64,000 bases of DNA. Source: Bacteroidota bacterium. Lineage in GTDB: Bacteria; Bacteroidota; Bacteroidia; B-17B0; Aurantibacillaceae. Under the pieces are notes generated by a model. That model made no database searches and was not told the DNA's origin. It was given only the letters and a program-made list of their open reading frames with translations. How positions within the stretch are numbered: position 1 is the stretch's first letter; the number at the start of each line of letters is the position of its first letter. The position numbers were made by a program, and so were the translations under genes. Positions 8,269 through 15,980 of this stretch are shown in pieces. The stretch lies in contig JAUXTT010000029.1 in NCBI GenBank assembly GCA_030684395.1, positions 56,141 to 120,140 on the forward strand. The letters run 5' to 3'.

Positions 8269-9252
8269 ATGGTAGCACGGTTTTTTAGAAATAACGACAA
8301 ATTAGGCTTTGTTTTGTTGCCTGTAGCGGCAATTGCTGCCTGGTTGTTTGCTATGATTTTGCCCGGATTTAAAACCATCCGTTTTGACAATAGTTTCATT
8401 TTTTTCTTGGCAGCGAATAACCTTTCGTTTGGATTTATTGCCGGAATTAATTTACTATGTTTAATTACAGGGGCTTACCTGGTCTCTTTTTTATGTATTA
8501 AACAGGAAATAACTGACAAACAGAATCTAATACCCGGTTTTGTGTTTATTCTTTTTTCATCACTGTTAACTATAAATTCCAGTCTTCATCCTGCCATAAT
8601 TGCGAACTTGTTTTTGATTGGTTCTTTTCATCGCATATTCAGCACCTACAGAGAAGAACTTTCACTTTCTGCAGCGTTTGATTCTGCTTTCCTTTTAGGT
8701 ATTGCAGCTTTGTTTTATACACCCTTTTCCGCTTTTTTTATCATCCCCTTTATTGGTTTACTAATTCTAAAGCCATTTAAAATAAAAGAGTGGGTTTTGG
8801 TTATCATGGGGCTTATTCTACCATTTTTATTGAGTTTAGCTTTGCTTTTTTTGTTTAACAAACCTGTTCTTCTGCTCAAAGAAATCACTATGGCCTCCTT
8901 TGTTCCCTTTCATAAATTTACTTTTAGTAAAGGGGCTTTTTTAATTCATAGCATTGCCATTTTACTTTTTGCATTGGGGCTTCTCAATAGTTTTATTAAA
9001 TCAGGCAACGCTAAAATAAAAACTCAAAAAATTAAAAGTGTTTTGGTGTGGTTTGTTTTGTTTGGGGTAGTGGCTATCTTTTTCCTTAACGAAACTATTT
9101 TTTTCTTTGGAATTTTATTAATTGTTCCCGCTGCAATTTTTGTGGGTGATTACCTGGGAACTATAAAAAACAATGCATTGCGTGAATTTTTAACACTTTT
9201 ATTGCTTGGAGCCTTTGTTTGTTCAAATCTTCAGGTCGCTGGTTTGTTATAA
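8269..9252 (+). CDS. Polytopic membrane protein, DUF6427-like
   Basis: 327 residues, nearly all hydrophobic, with about eight to ten predicted membrane helices. The first is at about 16-33 (LLPVAAIAAWLFAMILPG). The N-terminus MVARFFRNNDKLGF, with a short basic segment before the first helix, resembles the Bacteroidota DUF6427 family, which is found beside small DUF6341 proteins as here. No catalytic motif is visible and the function is unknown. It is divergent from the small gene and is followed after 39 bases by purQ, which seems to have its own promoter. Confidence 0.65.
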   Translation: MVARFFRNNDKLGFVLLPVAAIAAWLFAMILPGFKTIRFDNSFIFFLAANNLSFGFIAGINLLCLITGAYLVSFLCIKQEITDKQNLIPGFVFILFSSLLTINSSLHPAIIANLFLIGSFHRIFSTYREELSLSAAFDSAFLLGIAALFYTPFSAFFIIPFIGLLILKPFKIKEWVLVIMGLILPFLLSLALLFLFNKPVLLLKEITMASFVPFHKFTFSKGAFLIHSIAILLFALGLLNSFIKSGNAKIKTQKIKSVLVWFVLFGVVAIFFLNETIFFFGILLIVPAAIFVGDYLGTIKNNALREFLTLLLLGAFVCSNLQVAGLL

Positions 9253-9258
9253 AAACCG

Positions 9259-9266
9259 TAAATTTG
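9259..9266 (+). promoter_or_regulatory. Candidate -7 element before purQ
   Basis: TAAATTTG, a full match to TAnnTTTG, 25 bases before the purQ ATG. No well-spaced TTTG was found upstream (the nearest is 12 bases away), so the call is moderate. Confidence 0.45.
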
Positions 9267-9291
9267 TACCCTAATTTAATCTCTGACAATT

Positions 9292-9990
9292 ATGAAATTT
9301 GGTGTTGTTGTATTTCCCGGATCTAACTGTGACGAAGACATGGTGTATGTATTAAGCAACATTATGGGGCAAGAAACCGTGAAATTGTGGCATAAAAACA
9401 CCGACCTTGAAGGTTGCGATGTAATTGTGTTACCGGGCGGGTTTTCTTACGGAGATTATTTAAGAAGTGGCGCCATTGCACGTTTTTCCCCAATCATGGA
9501 GGGCGTAATTCAACATGCTAACAAAGGCGGAATTGTGTTTGGTGTTTGTAATGGATTTCAGGTATTGTGTGAAGCCGGTTTAGTACCGGGTGCATTACTT
9601 CAAAACACGGAACGTAAATTCATTTGCAAAAACGTTTTCATTAAAGCTCAAAATAACGATAGCTTACTTACCAATTCAATTCCTAAAGATCGTGCCTTAA
9701 AAATTCCGATTGCTCACGGAGAGGGCAGATATTTTGCCGACGAAAAAACATTAAAGGAAATGAACGAGAACGGTCAGATCCTTTTCAGATATTGTGATGA
9801 AAAAGGCGAAATCACTGACGATGCAAATCCTAACGGGGCTACCGAAAACATTGCAGGTGTTTGTAATGCCGGCAAAAATGTTTTTGGCATGATGCCTCAC
9901 CCTGAAAGAGCGGCTGACTCTATACTTTCTAATGAAGATGGAAAATTTTTATTCGAATCTATTTTGAAAAAAACTGGAGTACTAGCTTAA
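9292..9990 (+). CDS. purQ: PurQ, phosphoribosylformylglycinamidine synthase glutaminase subunit
   Basis: 232 residues, the normal length for the separate class I glutaminase subunit of FGAM synthase. The start MKFGVVVFPGSNCDED is diagnostic. The catalytic cysteine is C86 in FGVCNGFQVL, and the His-Glu pair is in MMPHPERA near the C-terminus. It supplies ammonia from glutamine to PurL in purine synthesis. No purL or purS is next to it. It ends 62 bases before the convergent S4-protein gene. Confidence 0.95.
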   Translation: MKFGVVVFPGSNCDEDMVYVLSNIMGQETVKLWHKNTDLEGCDVIVLPGGFSYGDYLRSGAIARFSPIMEGVIQHANKGGIVFGVCNGFQVLCEAGLVPGALLQNTERKFICKNVFIKAQNNDSLLTNSIPKDRALKIPIAHGEGRYFADEKTLKEMNENGQILFRYCDEKGEITDDANPNGATENIAGVCNAGKNVFGMMPHPERAADSILSNEDGKFLFESILKKTGVLA

Positions 9991-10007
9991 CCACGAAGAG
10001 CACAAAG
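9990..10007. repeat. Fragment of a CCACGAAG...CACAAAG intergenic repeat
   Basis: Directly after the purQ stop is ACCACGAAGAGCACAAAG, which resembles the dispersed accacgaaggacacaaag-type repeats of Bacteroidota. There is only one short copy here, so the call is weak. Confidence 0.4.
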
Positions 10008-10051
10008 TTTTTTAACTGGTAAAGCGACAATAATGCTGAAGCCTTTTCCTT

Positions 10052-10429
10052 TTAAAACAAACCCTCTTCATCCATACTTCTCCTATTCTTTTTGGTTGGT
10101 CTTCCCGAACCTTTTTCTCTGATCATAGGAGTATAAAAAGCGGATGGTTCTTTTTTGATTGGAACATAAGGTGGCGAATGATCAATATAAAAAGGCTTCA
10201 TGTCTTCTGCACTTCCTCTTTTTTCTACCAGATCTACTACTTCAATAATTCTTGAATAGTCTTTATTGATCTTGATACTATACCTATCTCCTTTTTTTAC
10301 CGAATAAGAAGATTTCACGGCAATATCTTTACATAGTACCTTGCCTTTGTAACAGGCATCAGCAGATAAGGATCGAGTTTTAAAAACACGGATCGCCCAT
10401 AAGTATTTATCGACTCTTACTTTTTCCAA
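10052..10429 (-). CDS. S4-domain RNA-binding protein, Hsp15-like
   Basis: 125 residues. An S4 domain occupies about 3-65 (VRVDKYLWAIRVFKTRSLSA; KVLCKDIAVKSSYSVKKGD), the form seen in Hsp15 and related proteins that bind structured rRNA. In E. coli Hsp15 recycles blocked 50S subunits; the same role is plausible here but not shown. The C-terminal tail is basic and disordered-looking (GSGRPTKKNRRSMDEEGLF). It is divergent from the GNAT gene across a 49-base gap with promoter-like elements on both strands. Confidence 0.85.
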   Translation of the reverse strand: MEKVRVDKYLWAIRVFKTRSLSADACYKGKVLCKDIAVKSSYSVKKGDRYSIKINKDYSRIIEVVDLVEKRGSAEDMKPFYIDHSPPYVPIKKEPSAFYTPMIREKGSGRPTKKNRRSMDEEGLF

Positions 10430-10443
10430 TTGTAAATTATATA

Positions 10444-10473
10444 CAAAAGTACGGTAACAAATCTATATATTTG
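10444..10473. promoter_or_regulatory. Divergent -7 elements between the S4 and GNAT genes
   Basis: Minus strand TACTTTTG at 10444-10451 (14 bases before the S4 gene) and plus strand TATATTTG at 10466-10473 (5 bases before the GNAT ATG). Both match TAnnTTTG fully. The plus-strand element would give an almost leaderless message. Confidence 0.5.
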
Positions 10474-10478
10474 TTAAG

Positions 10479-10940
10479 ATGCTCCAGCTATTAAAAGAAG
10501 AACATAAAGGTAATTTTCTTATCAGTACAGCTAAAGAAAAATTAGATATTTCTGCGATTCACCATTACCTGAGTACCGAAAGCTACTGGGCAAAGCAGAT
10601 CCCTTTTGAAACGGTAAAAAAATGCATTGAACACTCCCTTTGTTTTGGCATTTACGAAAACAAGAAACAAATCGGGTTTGCCAGGGTGATTACTGACTAT
10701 AGTACATTTGCATATTTAGCAGATGTTTATGTATTAGCGGAATACCGTAAGCAGGGTCTTTCTAAATGGCTGATGGAATTTATTATGTCACATCAGGAAC
10801 TTCAGGGATTGAGAAGGTTTAGCTTAGCTACATTGGATGCTCACGGTTTATATGAGCACTACGGATTTAAACGACTGGAAAATCCTGATCGTTATATGGA
10901 AATTAAAAATGCGGGCATTTATACTTCAAACCCAAAATGA
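10479..10940 (+). CDS. GNAT family N-acetyltransferase
   Basis: 153 residues with the GNAT fold order: the strand FGIYENKKQIGFARVITDY, the acetyl-CoA binding segment VYVLAEYRKQGLSKWLMEF (motif A, R/Q-x-x-G-x-S/A near 86-93), and YEHYGFKRLENPDRYMEI at the C-terminus. It resembles small bacterial acetyltransferases of unknown substrate. It overlaps the next gene by four bases (ATGA), so the two are likely translationally coupled. Confidence 0.85.
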   Translation: MLQLLKEEHKGNFLISTAKEKLDISAIHHYLSTESYWAKQIPFETVKKCIEHSLCFGIYENKKQIGFARVITDYSTFAYLADVYVLAEYRKQGLSKWLMEFIMSHQELQGLRRFSLATLDAHGLYEHYGFKRLENPDRYMEIKNAGIYTSNPK

Positions 10941-12445
10941 TCGCAGCCCTTATATACATTATCCTGTTTTCCCTGCTGATCTTTTTTTTCAAAAAAAAAC
11001 AAAACTCTTCTATCCCTCGCTGGATGTATCTTACAGCCTTTCTGTCAAAAATAATTTGTGGATTTTTTCTTACATACATTTACACCAATTATTACCCGGA
11101 TAGAAAAACAGCTGACATATATAAGTATTATGACGATGCTAAAGTGATCGATTCCGCCCTGGAAAGGCACCCGGCTGATTATGTGAAAATTATTTCAGGG
11201 ATTGGAAATGATAACCTGTATTTTGATACTACCTATTATGCAAAAATGAATAATTGGTACAAGCGTTATGATTTTGGAACATATAACGACAATCACACTA
11301 TTATTCGGTTCAATGCATTAGTGATGCCTATAGCCTTTGGCAGTTTTCATGTACATACGGTTTTTATGTGTATGCTTTCATTTATTGGATTGAGCGCACT
11401 CGTTTTTGTTTTTATTCAATTCTTTCCTCAAAAAAAATGGCTGGTATTTTTGTCAGTATTTTTTGTTCCTTCTGTTTTGTTTTGGGGATCGGGCGTTTTA
11501 AAGGAAGGGATCCTGCTTTTTTCAATTGGAATACTAATTTATTCATTTTATAAAATAGCTTTTCTAAAAAGAACAAATGTGCTTACAATTCTACTACTGA
11601 TACTTTCGTTGTTACTGCTTTTAATAAATAAAAATTACTTACTTCTTTGCTTAGTTCCGCCTTTACTTTGCCTTTACATAGTTTGGAAATTTAACACTAA
11701 AAAAACGGGCTTGATCTTTTTGGGCTTTCATGCTTTGTTGATCCTGATTGGTTTTGTTAGTGTTAAATTGATTTTACATAAAGACCCTTTAAAAATCATT
11801 TCACACAAACAAAGGGATTTTATTAATCTTTCGCGAGGAGGTATTTTTTTACTAAACAACTCTAATCTATTACGCATCGAACCCGAAGAAAAAAACAATT
11901 TAATTGAAATGCCGGGTGACTCCTGCAAATTAAAACAAGGGGCAAAACACATGCGTTGGAGTTTGGATAATTTTAATGACACTTTGTTTGTCGCGAGCAA
12001 CACTGACTCCGGTACTTACAAAATGATCTGGGACCTTCCAAAAGCAGGCAGTTTAATCCAAAATGAAGCTATAAGTACTGATATTGGCTCCTTTATTGCC
12101 TTTGCCCCAAAAGCACTTTACAATTCAATGATGCAGCCTGCCATTACAAAAGCCCGTTCTCTAATAGAAAAGATGGCGGCAATAGAAAATATTTTTCTTG
12201 TTTTGTTTTTAATCTTTTGCTTTGCGTTTTCCGATTTCAAAAACACCAATATTCCCGTATTAAATATGTGTGTATACGCTGTACTGATATTATTTTTGAT
12301 TATCGGTTATACCACGCCTGTTGCGGGAGCAATTGTAAGGTACAAAATGCCTCTGCTTCCTTTGCTCTTAATGATTGGTATAAATGTATTAAGTATAGAA
12401 AAAATCAAGAGATTTCTTCCTTTCCTGAAAACAAAAGAAAATTAA
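10937..12445 (+). CDS. Polytopic membrane protein of unknown function
   Basis: 502 residues with about ten hydrophobic segments and a soluble loop at about 285-380. The pattern, with a charged early loop (YYPDRKTADIYKYYDDAK), a motif FWGSGVLKEG near 180-190 and a terminal RYKMPLLPLLLMIGINVL, resembles membrane proteins of glycan assembly (GT39 or O-antigen polymerase-like), where charged residues in large loops are catalytic. I do not recognise a named family. It is coupled to the upstream GNAT gene by an ATGA overlap and its stop overlaps by four bases the stop of the convergent sugar operon. Confidence 0.7.
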   Translation: MIAALIYIILFSLLIFFFKKKQNSSIPRWMYLTAFLSKIICGFFLTYIYTNYYPDRKTADIYKYYDDAKVIDSALERHPADYVKIISGIGNDNLYFDTTYYAKMNNWYKRYDFGTYNDNHTIIRFNALVMPIAFGSFHVHTVFMCMLSFIGLSALVFVFIQFFPQKKWLVFLSVFFVPSVLFWGSGVLKEGILLFSIGILIYSFYKIAFLKRTNVLTILLLILSLLLLLINKNYLLLCLVPPLLCLYIVWKFNTKKTGLIFLGFHALLILIGFVSVKLILHKDPLKIISHKQRDFINLSRGGIFLLNNSNLLRIEPEEKNNLIEMPGDSCKLKQGAKHMRWSLDNFNDTLFVASNTDSGTYKMIWDLPKAGSLIQNEAISTDIGSFIAFAPKALYNSMMQPAITKARSLIEKMAAIENIFLVLFLIFCFAFSDFKNTNIPVLNMCVYAVLILFLIIGYTTPVAGAIVRYKMPLLPLLLMIGINVLSIEKIKRFLPFLKTKEN

Positions 12446-13794
12446 TTGTACTTCCTGAACACCGGTTTAATGCTCTTACCAACCAGGTAATCAGCGATAT
12501 TTCCGTTCAATGCCTTTTTATACACCTCTAACGATTTCAATGTTGCATGTAAAGTATGAGTAAGTTCTTCTTCACCGTGAGAATAAGAAAGTGCTACCCA
12601 GGGAATCAACACACCATTCTTAATCATCTCTTGTGAAAAGAGCGTTCTGAAATCGAGTGAAATATTTTTGTCCTTATCTTTTGTAAAATAAACCGGAGAA
12701 CATGCATAACCACCTGCAACAAAATATTCTTCAATACCAAGTCGTTTGGCTATCTCATTCATTCCATCGATCATGCTTTTGCCGTAATTCCACAAATGAT
12801 CGGTAACATCATTTTTTTTGTAAACCTCAACCGTTTTAATGAATGCACCCAATGAACTCATTTCCGAACCGTGAGTTGTACTGATCAAAAATAAACGCTC
12901 TGCCCCCTCCTCTAATATTCCACCCAGGTTCATGATTTCTTTTTTTCCTATCAATGCCGATAAGGGAAAGCCATTTGCCATTCCTTTTCCGAACGTTGCA
13001 AGATCCGGTTCAATATCGTAGAGTTTCATTGCACCCTGTAAATCATAACGGAAACCTGTAATCATTTCGTCCAAAATAAATACTGCTCCGTGTTTTTTAC
13101 ACAAGGCTTTCACCTGATGAAGGAAGTTTTTTTCTTTATTTCCACATGTTGCACAATGTGGTTTTTGGGTCATGTCCTTTCCACACTCAGCACATGGAGA
13201 AACAAAGGTAGCCGGTTCCAAAATAACGCAAGCAACTTCATTTGGATTTTCAGCAAACACTTTTTCAAGCGATTCAATATTATTATAACTAAACTTGTGA
13301 CTATAGGATTTAGTCTCTGTCGGAATTCCTTTATCCATTGGTGTAGTGCCTATAAACCAATCATCGTAGGTGAAAAATGGATGTTCCGCACAAAGTGCTA
13401 CATGTTTTCTTCCTGTATATGCACGCGATAATTTTATTGCAGCAGTTGTTACAGTAGATCCGTTTTTTCCAAACTTCACCATATCAGCCCATGGAAATAA
13501 ACTGATCATTAATTCGGCCGCATTTAATTCTGTTAAAGAAGCGCGGGTAAGGTTGATTCCCTTTTTTATCTCAGCAATGGCTGCGTCCGAAATTTCGTCG
13601 TAGTCGTAACCAACGGTGATCGATCGCAAACCCAATCCGTAATCCAAAAATTTATTTCCATCCGCATCCCATACATAAGCTCCTTTTCCCTTTTCAAGAA
13701 TTTGAGGTGCATTACTTGGATACTGATCATCTCCGCGGCTATAGGTGTGAGCACCACCCGGAATTACTTTATGCAAACGTTCTGAATAACTCAT
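12442..13794 (-). CDS. Class III aminotransferase, glutamate-1-semialdehyde aminomutase-like, with a zinc-knuckle insert
   Basis: 450 residues of a fold-type I PLP enzyme. HTYSRGDDQYP near the start, FGKNGSTVTTAAIKLSRAYT at about 108-127, VFILDEMITGFRYD at about 238-251 and the PLP lysine K270 in ATFGKGMANG place it near HemL. It is unlikely to be the heme enzyme: it is last in a surface-sugar operon and carries an insert with C201, C204, C214 and C217 (CAECG...CATCG) that looks like a zinc knuckle. It probably transaminates or isomerises a sugar or linker in that pathway. It overlaps the NeuA-like gene by four bases (ATGA). Confidence 0.82.
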   Translation of the reverse strand: MSYSERLHKVIPGGAHTYSRGDDQYPSNAPQILEKGKGAYVWDADGNKFLDYGLGLRSITVGYDYDEISDAAIAEIKKGINLTRASLTELNAAELMISLFPWADMVKFGKNGSTVTTAAIKLSRAYTGRKHVALCAEHPFFTYDDWFIGTTPMDKGIPTETKSYSHKFSYNNIESLEKVFAENPNEVACVILEPATFVSPCAECGKDMTQKPHCATCGNKEKNFLHQVKALCKKHGAVFILDEMITGFRYDLQGAMKLYDIEPDLATFGKGMANGFPLSALIGKKEIMNLGGILEEGAERLFLISTTHGSEMSSLGAFIKTVEVYKKNDVTDHLWNYGKSMIDGMNEIAKRLGIEEYFVAGGYACSPVYFTKDKDKNISLDFRTLFSQEMIKNGVLIPWVALSYSHGEEELTHTLHATLKSLEVYKKALNGNIADYLVGKSIKPVFRKYN

Positions 13795-14507
13795 TTTAAG
13801 ATCCCTTCTTCTCTTGCTTTTAATAATTGTTCAATTACAATAAAATCTGTTAGGTCATCAATTTCAAACGATTTCCATTTGGGCATTATACAGCCTAATG
13901 TTTTTTCATGATAAAAACTTCTTCTCTTTTTCAGGCTTTCTACCTTTGAGATATACATGCTTCCTTCAAAAAAATAAACCGCATCAATTTCCTGACGGCG
14001 ATACACCCTATAGGTTTTATTCTCGTACGGTTCTAAAAAACCTTTATTTAATTTGGTAAGAAAAAGAGGATGGCAACTTTCTGTTTGGCTAACACCTACA
14101 ATGCTTTCGGCGGTCTCATCATTTTTCAATTGTTCGTAGGCTCTTTGCAGATCGTGTGCATCTCTTTGCGGAGAAGTAGGTTCGATCATTGCAATATACT
14201 TGTATTGTTTACCCTGGTGTTCCATAAAATCCAAAGCATGCAACATTACATCAATGGAAGCTGCGGTGTCATTAGCTAATTCATCCGGACGCAAAAACGG
14301 TGCCTCTGCTCCATATTTTTTTGCAAGCTCTGCTATTTCCTTTGTATCAGTTGAAACAATTACATCTGAGTTACCAATTTTTTTTGCTGCCTGCAACGCT
14401 GATTCAACTGACCATGCAATGAGTGGTTTTCCGGCAATGGGTTTAATATTTTTTCCGGGTAGCCCTTTGCTACCTCCTCTTGCCGGTATTACAAACAATA
14501 CTTCCAT
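13791..14507 (-). CDS. Acylneuraminate cytidylyltransferase family protein (NeuA-like)
   Basis: 238 residues beginning VLFVIPARGGSKGLPGKN, the nucleotide-binding motif of CMP-sialic acid and CMP-Kdo type synthetases, followed by KPLIAWSVESAL and DVIVSTDTKEIAELA. These enzymes activate nonulosonic acids or related sugars with CTP. No NeuB-like synthase is in the window, so the sugar cannot be named. Its start overlaps the stop of the upstream CBS-DegT gene (TAATG) and its stop overlaps the next start (ATGA), so the three are tightly coupled. Confidence 0.88.
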   Translation of the reverse strand: MEVLFVIPARGGSKGLPGKNIKPIAGKPLIAWSVESALQAAKKIGNSDVIVSTDTKEIAELAKKYGAEAPFLRPDELANDTAASIDVMLHALDFMEHQGKQYKYIAMIEPTSPQRDAHDLQRAYEQLKNDETAESIVGVSQTESCHPLFLTKLNKGFLEPYENKTYRVYRRQEIDAVYFFEGSMYISKVESLKKRRSFYHEKTLGCIMPKWKSFEIDDLTDFIVIEQLLKAREEGILK

Positions 14508-15967
14508 TATCGAGCTTTAATAGAAATAAAAATATTGTGAAGTGCCTGTTTAATGTTTTGTAGTTCTTCTTCGGTGATGTTTACAGAAGATGGCAAACTG
14601 ATACCTTGTTTTGAGATATAATCGGAGTTTTCGAAAGTGCTTTTTGTTTCATAATTTTTGTAAGGAGGCATTTCGTGAAGCGGAAAGAAAACAGCTCTGG
14701 TTTCTATTCCATTCATCATCATTTTCTGCATCAGGTCGTCTCTTGAAATAAGAGCATCTTCTTTTAAGATGGCAGTATACAACCAATATCCGTTAACTGC
14801 CCACTCTTCCTGAGGTGGTAATATAAAGCATCCTACTTCTTTCAAGTATGAGTTATAAATCTTCGCTAAATTTCTTTTTGCATCAATAAATTCGCTTATT
14901 CTTTCTAATTGCGCACAACCAATTGCTGCCTGCAGGTTGGTCATACGATAATTAAATCCTACGTGGTCGTGCCAATATCTTCTTGTTTTACTCATTCCAT
15001 GGTCACGAAGCACCATAGCTTTTTCATACATTTCTTTGCTCTTAAAAAACACCATTCCTCCTTCACCGGTTGTAATGGTTTTATTCCCAAAGAAACTAAA
15101 AGTAGCAGCGTCGCCTATTGTTCCCACATGTTTGCCCTTGTACTTTGCTCCTATTGCTTCAGCGGCATCTTCAACTACATATAAATTGTGTTTTTTTGCA
15201 AGTGCCATAATCTCATCCATGTGGCATGGATGTCCATACAAATGAACCGGCATGATGGCCTTGGTTTTTGGAGTAATATTTTTCTCTATATCGGCGATGG
15301 AAATTGTCCATGTAGTTTTATCTACATCCACAATAACCGGGGTAGCTCCTGTATATACAACAGCATTAATAGACGCAGCGAAAGTAAGGTCGGGAACAAT
15401 TACCTCATCGCCCTCTTTAATATCCAGCGCAGCTAAGGCAAGGTGCAGGGCAACAGTTCCATTACTCACTGCAACAGCATATTCTGCGCCGCAATATTCG
15501 GCAAACTCTTTTTCAAATCTTTTTACATACGCTCCCTGAGAAGAAATCCAACCCGTTTTAATACAATCTGAAACATAGGCTAATTCATTTCCATTAAGCA
15601 AAGGCTGCATAATGGGGGTACGGTGCAACCTTGAGAAACAGGCGTAATCAACAGGAACATTGTTTTCGTCTACCAAAGGAATGTGACGTATAATATGGGA
15701 TAATTTTTCCTGAATGATTGATTGTGCGGTATCAACTTTAAAACTTGTGAAATTTAACTGCATGATTTCCTTCACGGAAGTATCAAGTGATTTTCCTTTG
15801 ATAAGATTTCTTCTTATATCTCCGTCGGTTAAAATACCTACTAATTTACTTTCTGCACTCACCACAAAGCAAATTCCCTGAGCATTGTTTTCAATAACCT
15901 CTAACGCCTGCTTCAACGTTTTGTTTTCAGCAATCAATAATTCTTTAATATCCGGAGCTGCGTTCAT
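14507..15967 (-). CDS. CBS-domain / DegT-DnrJ-EryC1 sugar aminotransferase fusion
   Basis: 486 residues from the ATG at 15967 (MNAAPDIKELLIAENKTLKQ). A longer frame to 16048 runs into the tyrosine-glycine tail of the kinase gene in another frame and is rejected. Residues about 8-115 form a CBS pair (GICFVVSAESKLVGILTDGD; HIPLVDENN). Residues about 120-486 are a DegT-type PLP aminotransferase with VSNGTVALHLAL, VVEDAAEAIGA and the PLP lysine K296 in FGNKTITTGEGG. Such enzymes aminate nucleotide-linked ketosugars. The CBS part may sense a nucleotide; this is inferred. It lies 13 bases after the Wzc-like gene and is coupled to the NeuA-like gene. Confidence 0.88.
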   Translation of the reverse strand: MNAAPDIKELLIAENKTLKQALEVIENNAQGICFVVSAESKLVGILTDGDIRRNLIKGKSLDTSVKEIMQLNFTSFKVDTAQSIIQEKLSHIIRHIPLVDENNVPVDYACFSRLHRTPIMQPLLNGNELAYVSDCIKTGWISSQGAYVKRFEKEFAEYCGAEYAVAVSNGTVALHLALAALDIKEGDEVIVPDLTFAASINAVVYTGATPVIVDVDKTTWTISIADIEKNITPKTKAIMPVHLYGHPCHMDEIMALAKKHNLYVVEDAAEAIGAKYKGKHVGTIGDAATFSFFGNKTITTGEGGMVFFKSKEMYEKAMVLRDHGMSKTRRYWHDHVGFNYRMTNLQAAIGCAQLERISEFIDAKRNLAKIYNSYLKEVGCFILPPQEEWAVNGYWLYTAILKEDALISRDDLMQKMMMNGIETRAVFFPLHEMPPYKNYETKSTFENSDYISKQGISLPSSVNITEEELQNIKQALHNIFISIKAR

Positions 15968-15980
15968 GTTCCTTTGTTTT

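Noticed and set aside
8214..8399. Upstream extension of the DUF6341-like gene
   Set aside because: It would overlap the divergent DUF6427-like gene by 131 bases and pass through a good promoter; hydrophobicity and length favour the ATG at 8213.
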